From Flagellimonas onchidii (lineage in GTDB: Bacteria > Bacteroidota > Bacteroidia > Flavobacteriales > Flavobacteriaceae), in assembly GCF_004804315.1 (NCBI RefSeq), contig NZ_SRXX01000014.1, positions 1 to 64,000 on the forward strand: 64,000 nt of DNA, read 5' to 3'. Shown here piece by piece: positions 1-9,151 of this stretch. Every line of letters starts with the position of its first letter. The first letter of the stretch is position 1. Under the pieces are notes generated by a model. The model did not search any database and was not told where the DNA came from. It worked only from the letters and a program-made list of their open reading frames with translations. The position numbers and the translations under genes were made by a program.

Positions 1-2
1 TG

Positions 3-89
3 CAGACTTTTGAGGATTCCATACTTTTAGCAAAAGAAAAGCTCATCGAATACAATGAGCTTAAAGGTTCTTTTCAAGTGTCAGATTAA
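3..89 (+). CDS. 3' end of an unidentified gene (partial)
   Basis: An open frame enters from the left edge and ends at TAA (87-89), giving 28 C-terminal residues that finish in GSFQVSD. The piece is charged and helical-looking (AKEKLIEYNELKG). It is too short to assign a family. It converges on the SPFH gene and stops 73 bp before that gene's 3' end. It could be chance, but the composition and the clean stop fit a real gene end. Confidence 0.45.
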   Translation, partial: QTFEDSILLAKEKLIEYNELKGSFQVSD

Positions 90-162
90 CCACAACTGTC
101 AGGTTAAGTAGTGGCTAGTACACTTTAGGTTCCCTTTTTAATTATGCAAAATGTTGAACGAT

Positions 163-1089
163 TTACTCTTTTTTCTTGGTTGTTCCGGTTTTCTTCATTT
201 GCTCACCTATCATGTTGCTAGCGGTAAATGAGGCAACCATATTATTCAGCATATCGCTTCCAGCTTGTGGTGAGTTGGGGAGCAAAATTAAATTTGTATT
301 GGTTTCTTCTCCGATTGATTGTAAAGTATCATAATGCTGGGTAACAACAATCAAAGCAGAAGCTTCTTGCGAATTGATGCCAACCTTGTTCAATACTTCA
401 ACGGATTCTTCCAACCCTCTTGCAATTTCGCGTCGCTGATCGGCAATACCTTGTCCTTGCAATCTTTTACTTTCTGCTTCTGCTTTTGCTTTTTCAACAA
501 TTAAAATTCTTGCGGCATCACCTTCAAACTGTGCAGCAATTTTTTCTCGTTCAGAAGCATTGATTCGGTTCATGGCTTCTTTTACTTGTGCATCTGGATC
601 AATATCAGTTACCAGGGTTTTAATAATGTCATATCCATATTCCAACATAGCGTCTTGTAGTTCACTTTTTACCGCAATGGCAATATCATCCTTTTTTACA
701 AATACGTCATCCAGTTTCATTTTTGGAACCTCGGCACGAACCACATCAAATACATAAGAGGTAATTTGGTCGTGCGGATACTCCAATTTGTAGAAAGCTT
801 CATAAACTTTTTCTCTGATAACCACATACTGAACAGAAACCTTGAGTTTTACAAAAACATCGTCTAAAGTTTTGGTTTCAACAATAACATCCAATTGTTG
901 GATTTTAAGACTCAATCTACCTGCAATTCTTTGAACTATAGGAATCTTAAATTGAATACCTGAATTTCTAACACTGGTAAACTTTCCAAATGTCTCAATT
1001 ACAATTGCGGTTTGCTGTTTTACGATAAAAACAAAAGAGAAAAATAATAATCCAGCAATAATTAAGGCTGGAATCCAAAAGTAACCCAT
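163..1089 (-). CDS. SPFH/Band 7 (stomatin/prohibitin-like) membrane protein
   Basis: A 308-residue protein with one N-terminal membrane segment (about residues 5-24), a Band 7/SPFH domain (about 25-200) and an Ala/Glu/Lys-rich helical stretch (EKAKAEAESKRLQGQG) typical of the oligomerising coiled coil after the SPFH domain. Such proteins form ring-like scaffolds at the inner membrane and are linked to membrane-protein quality control and microdomains. The exact substrate cannot be read from the sequence. I chose the ATG at 1087-1089 (MGYFWIP) over a TTG 36 bp upstream because it places the membrane helix at the very N-terminus. It follows gltX on the same strand with 85 bp between them. Confidence 0.88.
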   Translation of the reverse strand: MGYFWIPALIIAGLLFFSFVFIVKQQTAIVIETFGKFTSVRNSGIQFKIPIVQRIAGRLSLKIQQLDVIVETKTLDDVFVKLKVSVQYVVIREKVYEAFYKLEYPHDQITSYVFDVVRAEVPKMKLDDVFVKKDDIAIAVKSELQDAMLEYGYDIIKTLVTDIDPDAQVKEAMNRINASEREKIAAQFEGDAARILIVEKAKAEAESKRLQGQGIADQRREIARGLEESVEVLNKVGINSQEASALIVVTQHYDTLQSIGEETNTNLILLPNSPQAGSDMLNNMVASFTASNMIGEQMKKTGTTKKKE

Positions 1090-1174
1090 AGCGATTTGAT
1101 TTATGATTAGTGGAATAAGGTACAAAACACCTTTTAATGATATGTATATAATTTGACGGATTTGTTACACAACC

Positions 1175-2689
1175 TTAATTGGAAAGCGAAGTAATGGCAG
1201 TTTCGATACGAGCCAGGGATTCTTTTTTTCCAATAAGCTCCAAAATATCGAACAAATGTGGCCCTTTCATATCTCCAACAATAATCAATCGTAGGGGACC
1301 CATAACTTTTCCAAAGGAAAGCTCTTGTTCGGTAATCCAGTTTTTGACTTGTTGTTCAACACGAGCAGAAGAGAAATCATCACAATTGTCAAAAATAGAG
1401 GCAACACTTTGCATTAGTGCTGGCGTACCTTCTTTCCATTGCTTTCTCACCATTTTCTCATTAAAGGAAGAAGGTGCTTCAAAAAAATAACTGGATAACC
1501 CCCAAAAGTCGGAAACAAAATTTGCACGTTCCTTAATTAGGGAAACCACTTTTTCAATAAGAGTTTTATCCAGTTGAGAATTATCAGGGCCTAATTTTGT
1601 GGCAAACTGTTTTTGGAATAATTCGGCTAGTTCGACATCATTGGTTTTTTGCAAATATTGATGGTTATACCATTTTGTTTTCTCTGGATCGAATCGTGCT
1701 CCTGATTTGTTGACGCGATCTAGGCTGAAAGCTTCAACTAGGTCATTAAGATTAAAAATCTCCTGTTCTGTTCCGGGATTCCAGCCCAATAAGGCTAAAA
1801 AGTTGACCACTGCTTCTGGAAAATAACCTGCTTCCCTGTAACCTTGGGATTCGTTCCATGACAACGGAAAAACGGGAAAACCTCCTTTTTCACCATCTCG
1901 TTTACTTAATTTTCCTTTTCCAACCGGTTTCATGATTAGAGGTAAATGAGCAAATTGTGGAGCGTTCCAACCAAAGGCGTTGTAGAGTAATTGGTGAAGC
2001 GCCAAAGAGGGCAACCATTCTTCACCACGAATCACATGGGATATTTGCATTAGGTGGTCATCAACGATGTTGGCAAGGTGGTAAGTTGGCATTCCATCAC
2101 TCTTGAATAGAATTTTATCGTCCAAGATATTGGTGTCAATTTTGATTTCACCACGAATAAGATCATTAAGGATTAAAGTCTCATCTTGTGGCGATTTAAA
2201 ACGAATCACGAAATCTTGACCGGCGTCTATTTTGTCCTTTACCTCATCTTCAGAAAGAGTAAGCGAATTGTTCAATTTTAGTCTGTTATGCCAGTTGTAT
2301 ATGAACGTTTTTCCTTTGGCTTCATGATCTTTTCTGTGAAAATCAAGTTTTTCAGGAGTATCAAAAGCATAATAGGCATGGCCCTTGTCAATTAGCTCTA
2401 GCGCATAATTTTTATATAAATGTTTTCGCTCACTTTGTCTGTATGGCCCAACTGAACCTTCTTTCCCAGGCCCTTCATCAAATGGGATGCCACACCAGTT
2501 TAATGCTTCAATAATATACTCCTCAGCTCCCTCTACGTACCTATTTTGATCGGTATCCTCAATACGGAGCACAAAATCTCCGTTATGTTTTTTAGCGAAT
2601 AGGTAGTTAAAAAGTGCTGTGCGCACACCACCTATGTGTAATGGACCTGTTGGACTTGGTGCAAAACGCACCCTTATTTTTTGATTCAT
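1175..2689 (-). CDS. gltX: Glutamate--tRNA ligase
   Basis: This 504-residue class I aminoacyl-tRNA synthetase charges tRNA-Glu with glutamate in the cytosol. The HIGH-type signature lies in PSPTGPLHIGG near the N-terminus and the KMSKS-type loop is KLSKRDG at about residue 260. The IEDTDQ motif of the Glu/Gln family is present, and the C-terminal helical anticodon-binding region is complete. Length is typical for bacterial GltX. The start is an ATG. It is divergent from the DUF4175 gene, with 128 bp between them that should contain both promoters. No discriminating evidence shows whether it also charges tRNA-Gln. Confidence 0.97.
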   Translation of the reverse strand: MNQKIRVRFAPSPTGPLHIGGVRTALFNYLFAKKHNGDFVLRIEDTDQNRYVEGAEEYIIEALNWCGIPFDEGPGKEGSVGPYRQSERKHLYKNYALELIDKGHAYYAFDTPEKLDFHRKDHEAKGKTFIYNWHNRLKLNNSLTLSEDEVKDKIDAGQDFVIRFKSPQDETLILNDLIRGEIKIDTNILDDKILFKSDGMPTYHLANIVDDHLMQISHVIRGEEWLPSLALHQLLYNAFGWNAPQFAHLPLIMKPVGKGKLSKRDGEKGGFPVFPLSWNESQGYREAGYFPEAVVNFLALLGWNPGTEQEIFNLNDLVEAFSLDRVNKSGARFDPEKTKWYNHQYLQKTNDVELAELFQKQFATKLGPDNSQLDKTLIEKVVSLIKERANFVSDFWGLSSYFFEAPSSFNEKMVRKQWKEGTPALMQSVASIFDNCDDFSSARVEQQVKNWITEQELSFGKVMGPLRLIIVGDMKGPHLFDILELIGKKESLARIETAITSLSN

Positions 2690-2817
2690 GGGTCAATTTT
2701 GAACCGCAAAGATAGTATTTGACAATACAGCAGAAAATAGTTGACAATGGCTGTTTTAACAAAAAGTTTTAAGGAGTATACTGGGCTTTCGGGTATATTG
2801 GTTATAAATATTACAAT

Positions 2818-5800
2818 TTGCAAGGCTATAACGAGATTTTAAAGAAACTTAACGAGTTTACTACCAGGTATTACTTGAAACAATTGATTCAGGGGAGTTT
2901 GCTTTTTTTATCACTTGGGCTGCTCTTTCTATTCACTGTCATGTTTTTGGAGTACATGTTATGGTTAAACCAAGACTGGAGGTTTATATTGTTCTTTGCG
3001 TTCATTGCGGTTGAGCTATTGTTGTTGTTCAGGTTTGTTCTTGTGCCCATGTTTTACCTGTTTAAGATTAAGAAGGGGCTTAGTAATAAGGAAGCTGCCA
3101 GCCTAATAGGTGTTCATTTTCCAAGTATAGATGACAAACTATATAACCTTTTAGAACTTGGCCAGGTTGGTGAAAGTTCTGAATTATTATTGGCAAGTAT
3201 TGAACAAAAAAGTAGGAACCTAAATGATTTTGCTTTTGTAAAGGCGGTAAAATTAAAGGAAAGCTGGAGCTACCTTAAGTATCTACTGGTACCGGTCGGC
3301 ATAGTTGTACTTGTTTGGATTTCAGGAAACATTGCTTCTTTTTTTGGATCATATAATAGAGTGGTTAATTATGATTTGGCTTACGAGCAACCTGCACCTT
3401 TTGAATTTCGTGTTTTGAATGAAAAATTGGAAGTCTTGGATAATGAGAAGCTTGTTATTGAAGTAGAGACTGTTGGTGATGTGAGACCGGAAAACATTTT
3501 TATAGTTATAGATGGAGAAGAACTATTGCTTCAGAAAAGGGGTGGAGTTTTTACTCATTCAATTGAGGCACCGGTTGGGGAAAATTCTTTTTTTCTAACA
3601 GCAAATGGATGGGATTCCAGAGTATACTTGATTAGGAGCTTTAGCACACCGTCTCTGGAGGATTTTAGACTGAATTTAACCTATCCGAATTATACTTTGC
3701 GTTCGCCCGAAGAAATCATTGGTACGGGTAACGCTGTTGTTCCTGAGGGAACCGAAATTACTTGGAAAGTTATTGGTAGGCATGTTGATGAAATAGTTAT
3801 GGATATGTCTGATACAGTTGTCACTTTTAAAAAAAATGAAGATTACTTCAATAATAATATGAAAGTGTACAATAGCTTATCATATGAATTAAAAAGCTCT
3901 AACTCTAATGTGAGGGATTTCGAAGTTTTAGGATATCAGGTGGAGGTTATTAAAGATGCGTACCCTTTGGTTGAGGTTGAGCAGATTTTGGACTCAATAA
4001 ACCCTAATCAGACTTTTTTTGTTGGACAGGCCTCGGATGATTATAAGGTAAATGAAATTAGGGCGGTTTGTTTTCCTTCGGATGATGCACAGGATGTTCA
4101 AAGAATTGTGTTGGAGTCACCGAAAAATAACGTACATCAGTTTTATTATACATTTCCATCTGGATTTAAACTAAAAGAAGGTAAAAGTTATAGTTTGTTT
4201 TTTGAAGTAGTTGATAATGATGAGATTAGAGGAGGAAAGGTAAAGAAAAGTAAAGTGTTCAAAACTGCTTTACTGGATGATAATCAACTGAAAAACAAAG
4301 AGTTAGATTTTCAAAACAGTGCTTTAAAGAATTGGGATAGATCGTTGAGCAAATATAAGGAGCAAAGTGAGAGATTATCTGAGATTAACCAGAAGCAAAA
4401 AAATGAAGCTAATTTAAATTTTGAAGAGCAAAACGAGATAAAGGATTTTCTGAAGAAACAAGAACTACAGGAGCAATTAATGCAAAAGTTTAGTAAACAG
4501 CTTAATAAAAGCCTTGATAAAGATGGGTTATCGGATGAAAGGAAGAAGATGCTTAAGGAAAGGTTGGAACGTCAAGAATTGGAGGCAAAGAAAAACGAGA
4601 AACTCCTGGAAGAATTAAACAAACTATCTGATAAAATTGATAAGGACGAATTAAAGAAAAAGCTTGAAGAGATTGAGAAGAACCAACGCAACGCGACTAG
4701 AAATCTAGAACAGATTTTGGAATTGACCAAGCGATACTATGTTACCGAAAAGATGACTCATTTAGCGGAAGAGTTGGATAAGCTTTCCGAGAAACAAAGA
4801 CAATTGTCGGAAATGGAATTGGGGGATAAACTTGACGAAAAGTTACAGGAAGAACTTAGTAAAGAATTCGACAATTTATCTGGCGAGATTGATAGCTTGA
4901 GAAAAGATAATAAAGCGCTCAAAAAACCGCTCGATTTTGATATAACTCCTGGAGAACAGAGGGCTGTTAAACAAGATCAAAGGGATGCAGAAGAGGAGAT
5001 AAACAAGCATCAGGGTAATCAGGAATCATCGGATGGTGAAGAGAAAGAACGAGCAGGAAATCGTATCTCACAAAAACAAAAGGCAGCAGCTCAAAAAATG
5101 AAGGAGATGAGCAATTCTTTGTCAGAAACCTCAATGAGTGGTGGGGGATCATCGGTCACAGAAGATGCCGAAATGTTGCGACAGATTTTGGATAACTTGG
5201 TTACGTTTTCTTTCAAACAAGAAGGATTGTTTGAGAATGTTGAAAATTCGGATATAGAGATTTCTCAGTTTTCAAAAATGGTAAAGGATCAGAAAGAATT
5301 AAGGGGCCTATTTGAACATGTTGATGACAGTCTTTTTTCCTTGTCGTTGCGCAGAGCTGAGTTATCTGAATTTGTAAATGAACAAATAACCGAGGTGTAT
5401 TATAATATTGATAAAGCACTCGAGAGTATTGCGGATAATCAGGTTTTTCGAGGAGCCTCACATCAACAGTATATTATAAATGCCACAAATGCGTTGGCGG
5501 ATTTTTTGGCCAACATACTTGATAATATGCAAGAAAGCATGAGCAGTGGAAAGGGAAACGGGCAGGGAAAAGGAGGCTTTCAACTTCCTGATATTATCCA
5601 AGGACAAAAGGGAATACAGGAGGGAATGAATAATGCTGGTAAGAGTGGAGAGGGTAAAGAAGGTAAGAAAGGAAACGGGGAAGAAGGCGGTAATGCCATG
5701 GGAAACAAGCAACAAGGAGATGGCCAGGGTGAAGGAAATAGGGGTCAAAAAGGGGAGTCTTTAGGTCAAAGTGGCCAGGGTGGTTTGAACGGGCCCGACG

Positions 5801-6225
5801 GAGAGGAGATGGGATTAAATGAGATTTACGAGATATATAAGGAACAACAATTTTTGAGGAAACAGTTAGAGGAGCAGTTGAAAGATATGATAAATGAGGG
5901 GGAAAGAAATTTGGCTGAAAAGTTGGTTAGGCAAATTGAAGATTTTGAAAACGATTTGTTACAGAATGGAATTACTCAGAGAACAATTAATAAGGTCAAT
6001 ACAATTCAACATCAGTTAATGAAGCTTGAAAATGCTTCTTTAAAACAGGGAAAAGAAAGTAAAAGGGAGAGTAATACAAATGACAATAAATTTCAAAACC
6101 CTGTTATCACCAAACCTGAAATCCTTGAGTATCACAATAACAATGTTGAAATATTAAATAGACAAGCGTTACCTTTGCGGCAGGATTACGACAAAAAGGT
6201 CAAGGTTTATTTTAAGAATGATTGA
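2818..6225 (+). CDS. DUF4175 family large membrane-anchored coiled-coil protein
   Basis: 1135 residues. Three hydrophobic segments lie near residues 24-47, 55-82 and 152-175, followed by a beta-rich region to about residue 490. A long Lys/Glu/Leu-rich coiled coil then runs to about 740, and a Gly/Gln/Lys low-complexity tract covers about 904-997. The architecture matches the DUF4175 family of Bacteroidota. Its function is unknown; topology suggests an envelope-spanning or periplasmic structural role. The start is TTG at 2818: there is no in-frame ATG after the upstream stop (2770-2772), and starting later would remove the first membrane helix. The 3' end overlaps ybeY by 8 bp, so the two are probably translationally coupled in one operon with mnmG. 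Confidence 0.88.
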   Translation: MQGYNEILKKLNEFTTRYYLKQLIQGSLLFLSLGLLFLFTVMFLEYMLWLNQDWRFILFFAFIAVELLLLFRFVLVPMFYLFKIKKGLSNKEAASLIGVHFPSIDDKLYNLLELGQVGESSELLLASIEQKSRNLNDFAFVKAVKLKESWSYLKYLLVPVGIVVLVWISGNIASFFGSYNRVVNYDLAYEQPAPFEFRVLNEKLEVLDNEKLVIEVETVGDVRPENIFIVIDGEELLLQKRGGVFTHSIEAPVGENSFFLTANGWDSRVYLIRSFSTPSLEDFRLNLTYPNYTLRSPEEIIGTGNAVVPEGTEITWKVIGRHVDEIVMDMSDTVVTFKKNEDYFNNNMKVYNSLSYELKSSNSNVRDFEVLGYQVEVIKDAYPLVEVEQILDSINPNQTFFVGQASDDYKVNEIRAVCFPSDDAQDVQRIVLESPKNNVHQFYYTFPSGFKLKEGKSYSLFFEVVDNDEIRGGKVKKSKVFKTALLDDNQLKNKELDFQNSALKNWDRSLSKYKEQSERLSEINQKQKNEANLNFEEQNEIKDFLKKQELQEQLMQKFSKQLNKSLDKDGLSDERKKMLKERLERQELEAKKNEKLLEELNKLSDKIDKDELKKKLEEIEKNQRNATRNLEQILELTKRYYVTEKMTHLAEELDKLSEKQRQLSEMELGDKLDEKLQEELSKEFDNLSGEIDSLRKDNKALKKPLDFDITPGEQRAVKQDQRDAEEEINKHQGNQESSDGEEKERAGNRISQKQKAAAQKMKEMSNSLSETSMSGGGSSVTEDAEMLRQILDNLVTFSFKQEGLFENVENSDIEISQFSKMVKDQKELRGLFEHVDDSLFSLSLRRAELSEFVNEQITEVYYNIDKALESIADNQVFRGASHQQYIINATNALADFLANILDNMQESMSSGKGNGQGKGGFQLPDIIQGQKGIQEGMNNAGKSGEGKEGKKGNGEEGGNAMGNKQQGDGQGEGNRGQKGESLGQSGQGGLNGPDGEEMGLNEIYEIYKEQQFLRKQLEEQLKDMINEGERNLAEKLVRQIEDFENDLLQNGITQRTINKVNTIQHQLMKLENASLKQGKESKRESNTNDNKFQNPVITKPEILEYHNNNVEILNRQALPLRQDYDKKVKVYFKND

Positions 6226-6637
6226 TTTTCATTTTGAGTCAGAACTAAAGCTGAAAGACTTAGCGAAATTCTCCGATTGGATAAGTAGGATTATTGAATC
6301 TGAAGGCTTTCAATTGGGACAAATTGATTATATCTTTTGTACTGATGATTATTTGCTAAATGTTAATCAGCAGTACTTAAATCACGACACTTTTACTGAT
6401 ATTATCACGTTTGACTATTCTAGTGGAAGAACACTTTCTGGAGATATATTTATTTCCTCCGACAGGGTTTCTGAGAATGCTAGAACGTATGGCGTTACTT
6501 TCGAAAATGAGCTTTTACGGGTTATGAGTCATGGAGTATTGCACCTGATGGGTTACGCAGATAAGACGGAAGATGAGCAAAGTGTGATGCGAACAAAAGA
6601 AGAGGAAAAGATAAAATTGTTCCACGTGGAACCATAG
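6218..6637 (+). CDS. ybeY: Endoribonuclease YbeY (rRNA maturation factor)
   Basis: A 139-residue zinc-dependent single-strand endoribonuclease that acts in 16S rRNA 3'-end maturation and ribosome quality control. The metal site is HGVLHLMGYADK: His105 and His109 are present, while the third ligand position of the usual H-x3-H-x5-H motif is Asp115. As far as I recall, Asp here is common in Bacteroidota. The gene starts inside the end of the DUF4175 gene and stops 2 bp before mnmG. Its last codons (LFHVEP) are encoded by a parS-like palindrome, so the protein tail and a DNA site share the same bases. Confidence 0.95.
   Translation: MIDFHFESELKLKDLAKFSDWISRIIESEGFQLGQIDYIFCTDDYLLNVNQQYLNHDTFTDIITFDYSSGRTLSGDIFISSDRVSENARTYGVTFENELLRVMSHGVLHLMGYADKTEDEQSVMRTKEEEKIKLFHVEP
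6618..6633. promoter_or_regulatory. Putative parS (ParB-binding) site 1
   Basis: TGTTCCACGTGGAACC is a 16-bp palindrome matching 15 of 16 bases of TGTTCCACGTGGAACA, a well-known variant of the bacterial parS consensus TGTTTCACGTGAAACA. It lies in the last codons of ybeY, 7 bp before the mnmG start. ParB loads at such sites and spreads to organise the origin region. An identical core occurs just after mnmG. Binding is inferred; no parAB genes are in this window. Confidence 0.75.
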
Positions 6638-6639
6638 GT

Positions 6640-8509
6640 ATGTTTGAAAAAGAATATGATGTTATAGTTGTTGGTGGTGGTCATGCCGGTGCTGAAGCTA
6701 CAGCCGCTGCTGCAAATATGGGTTCCAGAACACTGTTGGTTACTATGAATCTTCAGAATATTGGCCAGATGTCTTGTAATCCGGCAATGGGTGGAATAGC
6801 AAAGGGACAAATAGTAAGAGAGATTGATGCACTTGGAGGTTATAGCGGAATAATAACTGATAAATCTGCGATTCAGTTTAAAATGCTTAATAAATCTAAG
6901 GGCCCCGCCATGTGGAGTCCTAGAGCGCAGAATGATAGGATGCGTTTTGCTGAGGAATGGAGATTGGCTTTGGAAAGTACACCAAACGCTGATTTTTACC
7001 AAGAGATGGTTTCTGGGTTGTTGGTTGAAAACAACAAAGTTGTTGGGGTAAGAACCTCATTGGGTGTTGATATTCGGGCTAAGGCAGTTGTTCTTACAAA
7101 TGGAACTTTTTTGAATGGCTTAATTCATATTGGAGAAAAACAATTTGGAGGGGGCAGAGCTGGAGAAAAAGCTGCAACGGGAATTACAGAGCAGTTAGTA
7201 GACTTTGGTTTTGATAGTGGAAGGATGAAGACAGGAACCCCCCCCTAGAGTTGATGGAAGATCGCTTGATTATGGTAAAATGATTCCACAACCTGGAGAT
7301 GTTTATCCAGAGAAATTTTCGTATTTGAACACCCCGATTTTGAAAGAACAGAGGGACTGTCATATGACACATACCAGTGCTTTGGTTCATGATTTATTGA
7401 GAGAAGGGTTTGATCGCTCTCCAATGTTTAATGGACGAATAAAAAGCCTTGGCCCAAGATATTGTCCGTCCATTGAAGATAAGATCAATAGATTTGCGGA
7501 AAAAGACGCACATCAAATTTTTGTTGAACCCGAAGGATGGCACACTGTTGAGGTTTATGTGAACGGATTTTCAACTTCTCTTCCTGAGGATGTTCAGTAT
7601 AGAGCACTAAAGTCTGTCAAGGGATTTGAGAATGTAAAGTTTTTTAGACCTGGATACGCTATAGAATATGATTATTTTCCACCCACTCAGTTGAGGCATA
7701 CTCTAGAAACAAAGTTGGTAAATAACTTGTATTTTGCTGGTCAAATTAACGGAACTACAGGTTATGAGGAGGCTGCTTCTCAAGGGCTAATGGCGGGAAT
7801 AAATGCTCATTTGAAGATTAACGAAAAAGAACCTTTTATCTTAAAGAGGGACGAGGCGTACATTGGTGTTTTGATAGATGATTTGATTACTAAGGGCACG
7901 GAAGAGCCTTATCGAATGTTTACTTCAAGGGCAGAATATAGAACGTTGCTTCGACAGGATAATGCGGATTTAAGACTTACGCCAAAAAGTTTCGAACTTG
8001 GATTGGCTACGGAAGAACGAATGGGGAGAATGAAAGAGAAACAAGACAAGTCTCAAAGGTTTGTGGAATTTTTCAAGAAAACCAGTTTTGTGCCGGATGA
8101 AATCAACCCAATATTAGAGGAAGTTTCTTCCGCGGTCGTCAAACAATCAGACAAACTTTTTAAAGTGTTCTCAAGACCGAAAGTTACAATGGATCACATG
8201 TTGAGCTTGAACTCTGTTTCGGATTTTGTTAAAGAGAACCAGTTAAATTCGGAGGTCTTGGAGCAGGCAGAAATCCAAGTCAAATATTCGGGATATATTG
8301 AGAAGGAAAAAAATAATGCAGATAAGCTTCATAGACTTGAAAATGTCAAGATTCCCGAAAGCTTTGACTATTCTAAACTTAAATCACTCTCTTATGAGGC
8401 AAGGGAGAAGTTAGAGGCAATTAGACCCGTTACTATTTCTCAAGCGTCTCGCATCAGCGGGGTATCTCCATCGGACATAAGCGTATTATTGGTTTTTTTG
8501 GGGCGATAG
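6640..8509 (+). pseudogene. mnmG: tRNA uridine-5-carboxymethylaminomethyl modification enzyme MnmG, frameshifted
   Basis: MnmG (GidA) uses FAD and methylene-tetrahydrofolate with MnmE to modify wobble U34 of several tRNAs. The N-terminal part carries the dinucleotide fold (VVGGGHAGAEAT), the CNPAMGG segment and the NGTFLNG and GGGRAGE motifs. The C-terminal part carries the family's FAD/tRNA-binding and helical domains. A run of eight C (7238-7245) in the MKTGTPPR motif shifts the frame and gives TAG at 7246-7248 after 202 codons. Removing one C restores an unbroken frame of 622 residues, the normal MnmG length, so nothing else is lost. Either a homopolymer error or a real +1 mutation explains this. 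The gene is flanked on both sides by parS-like sites. Confidence 0.93.
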
Positions 8510-8517
8510 GTATATTT

Positions 8518-8533
8518 TGTTCCACGTGGAACA
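8518..8533. promoter_or_regulatory. Putative parS (ParB-binding) site 2
   Basis: TGTTCCACGTGGAACA is a perfect 16-bp palindrome 8 bp after the mnmG stop. It is identical to a known parS variant (seen for instance in pseudomonads) and differs from site 1 only in the last base. It lies between genes, so coding constraint does not explain it. The spacing between the two sites is 1.9 kb. Confidence 0.8.
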
Positions 8534-8605
8534 TGGGAGTGGTTAATCATACTTAAAAGTCATGGCTTGGTTTTTGATTGACTTAATCAGTCAAACCAAA
8601 AAGCA

Positions 8606-9151
8606 ATGAATCGAAGATTACTTCTGGGAGTTTCTTTAGTTTTTTTAACCTCTTGTATTCCATTAAGAATAGCTCCGATCATTAAAGATTATAAAATAAC
8701 TAAAGGCAAAAGATTTAAAAGAGGCTTGCCTAAAAAGTCCATGTTCATTTTTGAAGACCCTAAAGATGAAAATGAATTTTACAATTACATCAACACTAAA
8801 TTTCAACTAGAAGACTATTACGTGGATGTTGAAGTTCCTTTTATGGTAAATGGCCAAAAGTTTTATTTTTCTTTTTACGAAGTAGAGATTCCCACAAAGA
8901 CGATTAACTTGATTCCTTTAATGATTGATGGTATTTTAAGTCAAACTACAGAAATGGACCCCATGTTGGAGGAAGTTCATACATCACGTATTGGAAATTG
9001 GTATGTAGCTATTGAGATATTTAGTGATAATCAAAAGGATTGTTTACAGGAAGATTCAATTTTTAGACCTCAGCTTTTAGCGTATCTTACACAACTGAAA
9101 AACGAATACTTGAACACTGTCAACTACAATGAAGTTGTTTTTAAAAACTAG
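8606..9151 (+). CDS. Hypothetical lipoprotein
   Basis: 181 residues. The N-terminus is a lipoprotein signal (basic MNRR, hydrophobic LLLGVSLVFL, lipobox LTSC with Cys17), so it should be anchored in the outer or inner membrane facing the periplasm. The mature part is mixed alpha/beta and rich in Phe, Tyr, Asp and Glu, with no motif I recognise. It overlaps the next gene by 23 bp, suggesting an operon with the methyltransferase. I cannot assign a function. Confidence 0.75.
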   Translation: MNRRLLLGVSLVFLTSCIPLRIAPIIKDYKITKGKRFKRGLPKKSMFIFEDPKDENEFYNYINTKFQLEDYYVDVEVPFMVNGQKFYFSFYEVEIPTKTINLIPLMIDGILSQTTEMDPMLEEVHTSRIGNWYVAIEIFSDNQKDCLQEDSIFRPQLLAYLTQLKNEYLNTVNYNEVVFKN

